Of a stretch of DNA of 55,254 nucleotides, positions 1 to 7,166 are shown in pieces. Origin of the DNA: an uncultured Corynebacterium sp. GTDB taxonomy: Bacteria; Actinomycetota; Actinomycetes; Mycobacteriales; Mycobacteriaceae. Made by a program: the position numbers and the translations under genes. Position 1 is the first letter of the stretch; every line of letters begins with the position of its first letter. The notes beneath the pieces were generated by a model. That model worked only from the letters and a program-made list of their open reading frames with translations. It searched no databases and was not told where the DNA came from. Where the stretch lies: contig NZ_CAMIAN010000012.1 in NCBI RefSeq assembly GCF_946221155.1, forward strand, positions 1-55,254, written 5' to 3'.

Positions 1-1
1 A

Positions 2-388
2 CCCAAACCTGAGCCGCCGCAACAGTGCGAGGAGGCAAAACCCGAACCCAAACTCGAGCCCAAACCGGAGCCCAAACCCGAGCCCAAACCGGAACCGCCG
101 CTGCAATGCGAGGACCCCAAGCCTGAACATAAGCCGGAGCACAAGGCACCAGCGTCACCTTCAAGCGAGACCAAGGGCGAACCGATCACGCCCGCAGCGC
201 CAAACCCAGAATCGAACTCGGAGACTAATCCAAAACCGCAGCCAGCGCCCTCCAAGCAGTGGACTCCGGACGTGTGGGTATCGGCAGCGGGAGCTGCATC
301 TATTGAAATGACAAGTGGCTCTGTGGAATTAGCTGGTGCGGGTGCTGCGGCATTGGGCGTCAATATCGAAAGGAGCGGTGAGTGGTGA
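2..388 (+). CDS. Proline-rich protein, C-terminal part (5' end outside window)
   Basis: The reading frame is open from the window edge to a TGA at 386-388, so only the last 128 residues are visible. The first half is a Pro/Glu/Lys-rich tract of EPKP-type repeats, encoded by near-perfect 12-bp DNA repeats around 42-93 and interrupted by two QCE motifs. A Ser/Glu/Asn/Pro-rich stretch follows, then a small Ala/Gly-rich end with the sequence WVSAAGAASIEM. Such tracts are common as extended spacers in surface or secreted proteins, but no catalytic or anchoring motif is visible. Its stop codon overlaps the start of the next small gene, so the two are probably co-translated. Function unknown. Confidence 0.6.
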   Translation, partial: PKPEPPQQCEEAKPEPKLEPKPEPKPEPKPEPPLQCEDPKPEHKPEHKAPASPSSETKGEPITPAAPNPESNSETNPKPQPAPSKQWTPDVWVSAAGAASIEMTSGSVELAGAGAAALGVNIERSGEW

Positions 389-618
389 CCGGCAGAGAAG
401 AACTTACGGAGCGCTACCAGCGCATAGTCGACAACTACATGGCAGAGGTCGAAGAATCGGTCCGGGAGTTCGAGGAGACGCTGAAGGAATGCACGCGCCA
501 ACTGGAGGAGGCCAAAAAGGCGCAAGGGGATAAGGCAAATAAGTCGGTCGGGGGCACGAACGTGAACGCCGCAGCAATTAAAGGCGCCCGCGGGGTGCGC
601 GGGCGGATCTTCGACTAA
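385..618 (+). CDS. Small helical (coiled-coil-like) protein, unknown function
   Basis: About 77 residues. The start is GTG at 385, which overlaps the preceding stop codon (GTGA), or GTG at 382; an AGGAG at 371-375 could serve either. Residues 1-50 are highly charged and heptad-like (ERYQRIVDNYMAEVEESVREFEETLKE in outline), predicting one long amphipathic helix. The tail is Gly/Asn/Arg-rich. There is no signal peptide or membrane segment. The size and helical character resemble small partner proteins such as WXG100-like or chaperone subunits, but no WXG motif is present, so I assign no family. Overlap with the upstream proline-rich gene suggests they form one operon. Confidence 0.55.
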   Translation: MTGREELTERYQRIVDNYMAEVEESVREFEETLKECTRQLEEAKKAQGDKANKSVGGTNVNAAAIKGARGVRGRIFD

Positions 619-643
619 GCGGTCGGGCTCTTAGAGGCCACGC

Positions 644-1531
644 TTAGAAGATCTCCGCCAGGCGTTCGTCCAGATCCACATTCTCCGGCAAGTTCTTGTA
701 GAGCTCGTGCTGGGTGGCGGTGCGGGTCTTCTTTAGCTCGGCATGGCTATCGCGGAAGGATTCGTACTTCTTCTCATCCTCGGCCAGGACGAAGCCAGTC
801 ATCAGGCCGCGCGCAAGTTCCTGCTGGCTAAACTGCGGCAGGCCAGCGCCCAGAGCAAAGTTGCGGCCATACTTCTCGTGGAAGCTGCTGGAGGAAGCCC
901 CCAACAGCTCGCGGTAGACAACGTCCCCACCCCAGTGGGCAGCCATGCGCTTGGCGTTACCCATCGGGGTCTCGCCCAATCGGCCAGCCTCCAGCACCAG
1001 TCCCGGAGCCTTGACATACTTCGCGGCCTCCGTCGCATCCGGAGCAGTATCCGCTGGGTACACGGCCATCACGCCGTTGAGGGTGGGCTCGGTCTCATAG
1101 CCCTTCAGCTCGCTACGGTGGCGACGGCCCGTCGCAGCCAGCACAGCCGCCGAAGCACCCATGCCGTGGCCAGCCAGATAAAGCTCATTCGGCTGCACCG
1201 TGACATTGCCGTTGCCCAGGCGCACACCAGCCAGGATCTGCAGTGCAGTTTCGAGGTCGGCGGCAAAGCCACGGTGGTTCGGAGACAAGCCCTTCTCCGT
1301 GTCCGGCGCCGCTACCGCAAAGCCCCAGCTGGCCAGGTGGCGCAACGTTGAGTGGTACGCATCCACACCGACACGCCAGTCGTGCCCGAAAGCGATGCCG
1401 GGGATGCCGTTGCCTTCCGCCGGGGTGTAAACGCGCCCCGGAATTCCAGCGAAGTTCAGGTCACCGACCATCACACGGTGTGGGCCGCGCTTGCCCAAGC
1501 GAGTAATCAAGTTCTTAATCTTATCTGCCAC
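644..1531 (-). CDS. Alpha/beta-hydrolase-fold protein lacking the usual serine nucleophile
   Basis: 295 residues from a GTG start, transcribed divergently from glmS. The order of elements is that of dienelactone-hydrolase/chlorophyllase-like alpha/beta hydrolases: a strand with FGHDW (residues 48-52), APDTEKGLSPNHRG (75-88), then the nucleophile-elbow region LAGHGMGAS (119-127). In this family the elbow is G-x-S-x-G; here it reads G-H-G-M-G, so residue 123 is Gly where Ser would be expected. Ser127 lies four residues further on, outside the elbow. The protein may be a non-catalytic homologue or use different chemistry. No signal peptide is seen. Family assignment is solid; enzymatic activity is doubtful. 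Confidence 0.75.
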   Translation of the reverse strand: MADKIKNLITRLGKRGPHRVMVGDLNFAGIPGRVYTPAEGNGIPGIAFGHDWRVGVDAYHSTLRHLASWGFAVAAPDTEKGLSPNHRGFAADLETALQILAGVRLGNGNVTVQPNELYLAGHGMGASAAVLAATGRRHRSELKGYETEPTLNGVMAVYPADTAPDATEAAKYVKAPGLVLEAGRLGETPMGNAKRMAAHWGGDVVYRELLGASSSSFHEKYGRNFALGAGLPQFSQQELARGLMTGFVLAEDEKKYESFRDSHAELKKTRTATQHELYKNLPENVDLDERLAEIF

Positions 1532-1580
1532 AGCTCCACAGCTTACCGAAACGGACTAGGCATTGTGTATCGTCAGAGGC

Positions 1581-3443
1581 ATGTGTGCAATTGTTGGCTA
1601 CGTAGGTAACTCCGAGGCTCTCCAAATCGGGTTGGATGCGCTGGAGCGAATGGAATACCGCGGATACGATTCCGCAGGCATCGCAGTTGTCGAGCAGGGC
1701 TCGCTGCACCTCGAAAAGAAGGAAGGCAAACTGCAGAACCTCATCGACCGCATCGATGAGGTGGGTCGAGATTCCTTCCTCGGCACTTCCTGCATTGGCC
1801 ACACCCGCTGGGCGACGCACGGCCGACCGAACGACGTGAACGCACACCCGCACCGTTCCTTCGACGGCAAGGCTGCCATCGTCCACAACGGCATCATCGA
1901 GAACTTTTCCACCCTGCGCGCGGAAATCGAGGCCGCCGGCATCGAGCTGGAATCCGAGACCGACTCCGAGGTTGCCGCACACCTGCTGGCGCTAGCTTAT
2001 AACGAGGGTGACACCGCGGGCGACTTCCAGGCTTCCGCACTGAAGGTTCTCTCCCGCCTGGACGGCGCCTTCACCGTGCTGTTCGTCCACGACGATCACC
2101 CAGGCACCATCGTCGCGGGTCGCCGCTCCACCCCGCTGATCGTCGGTGTCGGGGAGGGGGAGATGTTCCTTGGCTCCGACGTCGCGGCCTTCATCGACCG
2201 CACCAAGAATGCCGTGGAGCTAGGCCAAGACAACGCGGTGGTCATCACCGCCGATTCTTACGACATCTACGACTTCGACGGCAACCCGGTGGAAGGCAAG
2301 CCATTCACCATCGACTGGGACCTGGACGCTGCGCAGAAGGACGGCTTCGATTCCTTCATGATGAAGGAAATCCACGAGCAGCCCGCCGCCGTCCGCGACA
2401 CCTTGGCCGGCCACTTCGACGGCCGTCGCATTGTGCTGGATGAGCAGCGACTATCCGACGAGGATTTGCGAGGCGTGGAGAAGGTCTTCGTCGTCGCCTG
2501 TGGTTCGGCTTACCACTCCGGCCTGCTGGCCAAGTACGCCATTGAGCACTGGGTGCGCGTGCCCGTAGAGATCGAGGTCGCCAGCGAGTTCCGCTACCGC
2601 GACCCAGTGCTGGATCAGCGCACCCTCGTCGTGGCCGTCTCCCAGTCCGGCGAGACTGCCGACACGCTGGAAGCCGTGCGCCACGCAAAGATGCAGGGTG
2701 CCCGCGTGCTTGCCGTCTGCAACACCAACGGTTCGCAGATCCCGCGCGAGTCCGATGCCGTGCTGTACACCCACGCTGGCCCCGAGATCGGTGTGGCCTC
2801 CACGAAGGCTTTCCTGGCTCAGGTCGCCGCCAACTACCTGGTGGGCTTGGCCCTGGCCCAAGCTCGTGGCACTAAGTACGCCGATGAGATCGCGGAGATC
2901 TACTACGCGCTGGAGGCGCTGCCGGAGAAGATCGAAAAGACCCTTGGCCTGCGCGACCAGATCCTGCAGCTGTCCGAGGAACTCGGCCCGGTGAAGACCA
3001 TGCTATTCCTAGGCCGTCACGTGGGCTTCCCCGTCGCGCTCGAAGGCGCGCTGAAGTTGAAGGAACTGGCCTACATCCACGCGGAGGGCTTCGCCGCGGG
3101 CGAGTTGAAGCACGGTCCGATCGCCCTGATCGAGGACGACCTGCCCGTCGTTGTCGTTGTGCCTAGCCCGAACGGACGCCCGGTGCTGCACTCCAAGATC
3201 GTTTCTAACATTCAGGAGATTCGTGCTCGCGGTGCTAAGACAATCGTCATCGCGGAAGAAGGCGACGAGGCCGTTCGCCCGTACGCTAACTGGCTGCTAG
3301 AGATTCCTGGCACGACGTCGCTGATGCAGCCGCTGCTGTCCACGGTGCCACTTCAGTTCCTGGCCGCTGACATCGCGCGCCAGTGCGGCAACCAGGACAT
3401 CGACAAGCCGCGTAACCTAGCCAAGTCCGTCACCGTCGAGTAG
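1581..3443 (+). CDS. glmS: Glutamine--fructose-6-phosphate aminotransferase (isomerizing)
   Basis: 620 residues, the usual GlmS length. It makes glucosamine-6-phosphate from fructose-6-phosphate and glutamine, the first committed step to UDP-GlcNAc and peptidoglycan. The start at 1581 is fixed by the processed N terminus MCAIVGYVG, whose Cys2 is the glutaminase nucleophile; an upstream GTG would bury it. The class II glutaminase domain (about 1-230, with HTRWATHG and HNGIIEN) is followed by two SIS sugar-isomerase domains (VACGSAYHSG, SQSGETADT, GALKLKELAYIHAEGF) and the conserved end DKPRNLAKSVTVE. The gene lies directly upstream of alr-tsaE on the same strand, an arrangement linking wall-precursor genes. 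No glmS ribozyme-like structure was recognised upstream. Confidence 0.97.
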   Translation: MCAIVGYVGNSEALQIGLDALERMEYRGYDSAGIAVVEQGSLHLEKKEGKLQNLIDRIDEVGRDSFLGTSCIGHTRWATHGRPNDVNAHPHRSFDGKAAIVHNGIIENFSTLRAEIEAAGIELESETDSEVAAHLLALAYNEGDTAGDFQASALKVLSRLDGAFTVLFVHDDHPGTIVAGRRSTPLIVGVGEGEMFLGSDVAAFIDRTKNAVELGQDNAVVITADSYDIYDFDGNPVEGKPFTIDWDLDAAQKDGFDSFMMKEIHEQPAAVRDTLAGHFDGRRIVLDEQRLSDEDLRGVEKVFVVACGSAYHSGLLAKYAIEHWVRVPVEIEVASEFRYRDPVLDQRTLVVAVSQSGETADTLEAVRHAKMQGARVLAVCNTNGSQIPRESDAVLYTHAGPEIGVASTKAFLAQVAANYLVGLALAQARGTKYADEIAEIYYALEALPEKIEKTLGLRDQILQLSEELGPVKTMLFLGRHVGFPVALEGALKLKELAYIHAEGFAAGELKHGPIALIEDDLPVVVVVPSPNGRPVLHSKIVSNIQEIRARGAKTIVIAEEGDEAVRPYANWLLEIPGTTSLMQPLLSTVPLQFLAADIARQCGNQDIDKPRNLAKSVTVE

Positions 3444-3514
3444 CTCGGAGTTCTTTCTTAGTGACGCCCCTGCCGTGCCCCTTTCCTGAAATTCCAGGAG
3501 GGGTGGCTAAGGTT

Positions 3515-5230
3515 ATGAACATGTCGGATCGTCACCTTGCGGAACTAGTCGTTGACCTGGATGCCATCGCGCACAATGTGCGCGTGTTCCGGGAGGCTGC
3601 GGCTCCCGCCGGGGTGCTGGCCGTGGTGAAGGCCGATGCGTACAACCACGGGGTGGACAAAGTGGCGTCCGCAATGCTGGACGCGGGAGTAGAACAGCTG
3701 GGCGTGGCCACGTTGGGGGAGGCCCTGCATCTGCGCGGAATTCTCCAGGGTCTGGGGGAGCGCTACGCTTCCGCGCCGATCACCGCCTGGATGTGGACTC
3801 CTGACGATGACCTGGCGGAGGTGTTCGCAGCGGATATCAACGTTTGCGTGCCCTCGCTGGCACACGCAGGTTCCTTGGTTGATCAGGCCGAAAAGGCACA
3901 GCAGGATGCGCAGGTCAGTCGCCCTGTGCGGGTGACGCTCATGGTGGATACCGGTCTTTCCCGCTCTGGGGTGAGCCCCGCCGAGTGGCAGGAAACAGTC
4001 GAGTTGCTGGCTTCCAAGACGGAACTGGTTGAGGTCACCGGTGTGATGACCCACATGGCCAGCGCCGACGATCCCAAGTCGGAGGCGAACAACCTGCAGG
4101 CCGCCCGTTTTGCGGAAGCTATCGCGTTCTGCCGCTCCCGTGGGCTGCAGGTGCCCCGTAATCACATTTCAAACACACCGGCTACGCTGCACCGTCCCGA
4201 TCTCGCCTACCAGTTGGTGCGACCGGGCGTCGGACTATACGGCATCGACCCGATCGGCGTAGATGTCGAATTAAAGGCAGCGATGACACTGCGCGCCCGA
4301 GTGATCACAACCCGCGTCGTGCCGAAGGGCGAAGGCGTGAGCTACAGCCACACTTGGCGGGCGCAGCGCGATACCCGCACCGCCGTGGTGGCTCTCGGTT
4401 ACGCTGACGGGCTGCCGCGCAGCGCATCCGGAAAGATGCAGGTGACGATCAACGGGAAGACATATCCGCAGATTGGTCGGGTGTGCATGGACCAGATCGT
4501 CGTGGAATTGGGGCCGGCCGACAATACTGCTGCCGAAGCGACCGATGGCGCTACGGATGTGAAGCCGGGGGACTGGGCAGTGGTCTTTGGCCAGGGCGGC
4601 ACCAGCGCAGACGAGTTCGCGGAGCAGGCGGGCACGATCAGCTACGAGGTGCTGACGATGCCACGTGGGCCGAGGGTAAAGCGGGTATTCAAGGGCGGCC
4701 GCCCGGACTTCTCCGCTGGCGGTTGCTGCGTTGCCGAGGCCGCCGAGGATATGCGGAACCTGGGTGAACAGTTGGGTGAGCAGCTGGAGGCTGGGACCGT
4801 GGTGGTGCTCTCCGGTCCGTTGGGCGCGGGCAAGACGACACTGACCCAGGGGCTGGCTGCTGGCCTGGGAGTTAAAGGGCGTGTGCAGTCGCCGACCTTC
4901 ACCATCGTGCGGACCCACCGCGCCGGACAACGTGGGGTGGGATTGTTGCACATGGATGCCTATCGGCTGCTGGGCGCGGATGTAGAAGAGGGGATCGAGC
5001 CGGGGCGACACATCGACCGAAACGAGGTACTCGACGCGCTAGAAAGCCTGGATATTGACGCGGATATAGACGACGTAGTCGTCGTGGCCGAATGGGGTCG
5101 CGGAGTGGTGGAGCCCTTAAGTGACAAGGTCCTTGACGTGCAGATCGACAGGAATAGCGAGGATAGCACCGATGATTTGGACCGTTCTGCCGTTCCTGAT
5201 GCGCGTACCGTCACGTGGCGCTGGGTCTGA
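3515..5230 (+). CDS. alr-tsaE: Fused alanine racemase / t6A ATPase TsaE
   Basis: 571 residues in one uninterrupted frame. Residues 1-390 form a PLP alanine racemase, with the PLP lysine in VVKADAYNHG (Lys39), the catalytic-Tyr region GVSYSHTW, and C-terminal GYADGLPR and GRVCMDQ. It supplies D-alanine for peptidoglycan. After a short Gly/Cys linker comes a TsaE (YjeE) P-loop domain with Walker A GPLGAGKTTLTQ at about 434 and the following SPTFTIVRTH motif; TsaE is the ATPase of the tRNA threonylcarbamoyladenosine complex. The start chosen is ATG 3515 behind AGGAGG (3496-3501); ATG 3521 is possible. In most relatives these are two adjacent genes. The other t6A subunits lie 3.5 kb downstream in another fusion. 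Confidence 0.93.
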   Translation: MNMSDRHLAELVVDLDAIAHNVRVFREAAAPAGVLAVVKADAYNHGVDKVASAMLDAGVEQLGVATLGEALHLRGILQGLGERYASAPITAWMWTPDDDLAEVFAADINVCVPSLAHAGSLVDQAEKAQQDAQVSRPVRVTLMVDTGLSRSGVSPAEWQETVELLASKTELVEVTGVMTHMASADDPKSEANNLQAARFAEAIAFCRSRGLQVPRNHISNTPATLHRPDLAYQLVRPGVGLYGIDPIGVDVELKAAMTLRARVITTRVVPKGEGVSYSHTWRAQRDTRTAVVALGYADGLPRSASGKMQVTINGKTYPQIGRVCMDQIVVELGPADNTAAEATDGATDVKPGDWAVVFGQGGTSADEFAEQAGTISYEVLTMPRGPRVKRVFKGGRPDFSAGGCCVAEAAEDMRNLGEQLGEQLEAGTVVVLSGPLGAGKTTLTQGLAAGLGVKGRVQSPTFTIVRTHRAGQRGVGLLHMDAYRLLGADVEEGIEPGRHIDRNEVLDALESLDIDADIDDVVVVAEWGRGVVEPLSDKVLDVQIDRNSEDSTDDLDRSAVPDARTVTWRWV

Positions 5231-5726
5231 CGCAACAGAGAGCGATTGCATATTTCCTGGCAGATTCTTAGGAGAATCTGGGAAATCTCTCGGGAGGGCT
5301 TGCCTTCGAGAGCTGCGCCGTGCAATGATTGTTGACGAATCACCGTGAGGGGTGTTTCACAAGACGCTGGCACTTAAGGGCCTGATCAACCCGCCAGATG
5401 TACACCGTCCCCGAGAGGTTTACTGCGAGAGCCTCTCGGGGACTTCTTGTCTTTGTTGAGCTTTCTGATCAGACTTGCTTCGGTGGATTCACCGAAGCGG
5501 TGATGTACTGGGTGTGAGCCCCATGCCCCCCCCATAACGTTGTGCCTGGGGAGCGCTCCCGACGGGGAGACAAGAGTTCACGGTGGCGGGCGATTATATA
5601 TTCATGATTAACTACTTGGTTTTCAAAAACTCAACCAAACGGGCAGTTGCGTTTCCGCCATCTGCTCAGAGGTATGATTTCCAAGGGAGAATGCCTGACG
5701 ATGATCGCTTTTCGAGGAGAACGCAC
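5231..5726. other. Gene-free stretch with hairpins, possible small RNA
   Basis: About 500 bases with no convincing coding region. It contains an 8-bp inverted repeat CAGATTCT-TAGG-AGAATCTG at 5261-5280, then a second imperfect hairpin built on CTCTCG and CGAGAG around 5287-5312, then the strong terminator listed separately at 5407-5456. The order (two hairpins, spacer, terminator) would suit a short untranslated transcript or the long 3' end of alr-tsaE. After the terminator, 5457-5726 presumably holds the promoter of the lipoprotein gene. No known riboswitch class was recognised. Confidence 0.4.
5407..5456 (+). terminator. Rho-independent terminator
   Basis: GTCCCCGAGAGG (5407-5418) and CCTCTCGGGGAC (5432-5443) form a perfect 12-bp stem with a 13-nt loop, followed by the T-rich tract TTCTTGTCTTTGTT. 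It probably ends the alr-tsaE transcript, or a small RNA between 5231 and 5407. Confidence 0.85.
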
Positions 5727-6455
5727 ATGACCAATCCAAAGAAGTTGCTGGCGTTGGGAGTTGCAGCACTTACTACGCTGTCGATCGCGGCGTGTTCAAA
5801 GGATGAAGCTCCGCAGGCAGAGCAGTCTTTTGAGGTGCAGTCTTCGAGCGCAGAAGCTTCCACCTCGGAGTCCACGAGTTCTGAGGCTGAAACTCCCACC
5901 GCTTCCACAAAGAATGAAAAGGAAGCTGAGCCAACGTTGATTGACCCAGCGAAGTCTTTGGAGCTGAGCAACGGCAAATTCCGTCTGACTAAGGACGAAG
6001 CGGGCCCGGGTTCTCCGGAGGAAATCGTCACTTCTTACCCCGAGATGCCTGAGTATGGCTTTTCGGAGCTGCAAGTGACCGTGCCACGTGCAGAACGTAA
6101 CGGAATTATGCAGTACAGGAAGGGATCAAAGCTTGAGCTTAAGATCGCTGCCGCCGACCTCTCCAAGGTTCCCTTTGAAGAAAGGGAATGGGCAGATCTT
6201 AGTTTCGAGCTGCTAGACGAGAGTGGTTCCGACGTCTTGAAGGGGCAAAACGTTCGTCCCGAATGGCTGCCTGGCTATCAGAATGTAAATTACGACGAAA
6301 TCAAGTTTGAGAACAAGGATATAAAGCTGTCGGACTACTCCGAGGCAAATATCGCTTACAACCTTGAAAAAGAGGGGAAATACACTCTTGAAATCGAGGT
6401 TGCAATACCGGGCTACAAGCCATTTAAAATCAGCCAGCCTGTGATCGTTGCTTAG
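5727..6455 (+). CDS. Secreted lipoprotein, unknown function
   Basis: 242 residues. The start is ATG 5727, preceded by GAGGAGA (5714-5720), and it puts a classical lipoprotein signal at the N terminus: MTNPKK, a hydrophobic core, and lipobox LSIAAC with the lipidated Cys at 23. A Ser/Thr/Glu-rich linker (about 30-75) leads to a folded domain with alternating strands rich in Glu/Tyr. Its beta-sandwich character is suggested by repeated patterns such as GKYTLEIEVAIPGYKPF near the end. No enzyme motif is seen. It is followed after 6 bases by an FHA-like gene and then a Ser/Thr kinase, so it may be the outer-surface component or ligand sensor of that kinase. The local GC content is lower than that of the flanking genes. 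Confidence 0.7.
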   Translation: MTNPKKLLALGVAALTTLSIAACSKDEAPQAEQSFEVQSSSAEASTSESTSSEAETPTASTKNEKEAEPTLIDPAKSLELSNGKFRLTKDEAGPGSPEEIVTSYPEMPEYGFSELQVTVPRAERNGIMQYRKGSKLELKIAAADLSKVPFEEREWADLSFELLDESGSDVLKGQNVRPEWLPGYQNVNYDEIKFENKDIKLSDYSEANIAYNLEKEGKYTLEIEVAIPGYKPFKISQPVIVA

Positions 6456-6461
6456 GCTGAA

Positions 6462-7145
6462 ATGGTATCTGCCAATGATGGATCCCACCTCATCGTCGAT
6501 GATTTGATTGGGACCCGTAGGGTTGTGCCTCACACAGCGAGCGTGACTCTTGGCCGGGCGTCTGAATTCCCCATTGGGGTAGACGACCCCGCAATGCATC
6601 GCGCTTTTTTGCATTTCTGGTGCGACTACGGAATGTGGATGGTTCGCAACGTGGGCAGTTTTATTTCGGCTACTATCCAGCCGTCGTACGGTACCACTAA
6701 GTATTCACCGGTTCGTCTACCTCCGAGAACGCAGTGGCCCCTTCCTGCAGGCGTGAACTCTATATTGTTTACTACGAGAAACTTGCAGTACGAGCTCGAG
6801 GTGACTGTCGCCCGACCAGTTGAATCTATTCCTCGAATGGACGTCCCCTTGGCGCCGTTTACGATGGGCACGTTCGATCCAAATATTGAGCAACAACAGG
6901 TATTGGCTGCACTAGCGGCTCCACTTCACCGTGACCCAAGTGCAGATCCGCGTATCGTAGTTCCGTCTGTGAAAGATCTTGCAAGCCAACTAGGTTGGGG
7001 AGAAAAGAAGACATCACAGAAAATTCAATACATGGCGGAGACTCTGAAAAAGTTGGGCGTTCCACAGTTTCAAGATGGTGTGAATGTCCCGTGGCGAATT
7101 GTGCTCGCGAAATTCGCTGCGGAGAATCCGCATCTATACGCTTGA
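6462..7145 (+). CDS. FHA-like protein with C-terminal winged-helix-like domain
   Basis: 227 residues, starting 6 bases after the lipoprotein stop codon. The N-terminal part resembles a degenerate forkhead-associated domain, a phosphothreonine-binding fold: VTLGRASEFPIGVDDPAMHRAFLHFW keeps the GR...(S/A)..H order in about residues 27-50, followed by a strand-rich W/V pattern. The C-terminal 80 residues (PSVKDLASQLGWGEKKTSQKIQYMAETLKKLGVP) look like a helix-turn-helix/winged helix. This would make it a phospho-controlled DNA- or protein-binding effector. The adjacent Ser/Thr kinase supports that reading. The FHA call is by eye and should be treated as moderate; the function is inference. Confidence 0.6.
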   Translation: MVSANDGSHLIVDDLIGTRRVVPHTASVTLGRASEFPIGVDDPAMHRAFLHFWCDYGMWMVRNVGSFISATIQPSYGTTKYSPVRLPPRTQWPLPAGVNSILFTTRNLQYELEVTVARPVESIPRMDVPLAPFTMGTFDPNIEQQQVLAALAAPLHRDPSADPRIVVPSVKDLASQLGWGEKKTSQKIQYMAETLKKLGVPQFQDGVNVPWRIVLAKFAAENPHLYA

Positions 7146-7166
7146 CCAGACTCGTCTATATTGACC

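Noticed and set aside
1545..1580. glmS ribozyme
   Set aside because: Only about 50 bases lie between the divergent genes, too short for the ribozyme fold, and it is not expected in this phylum.
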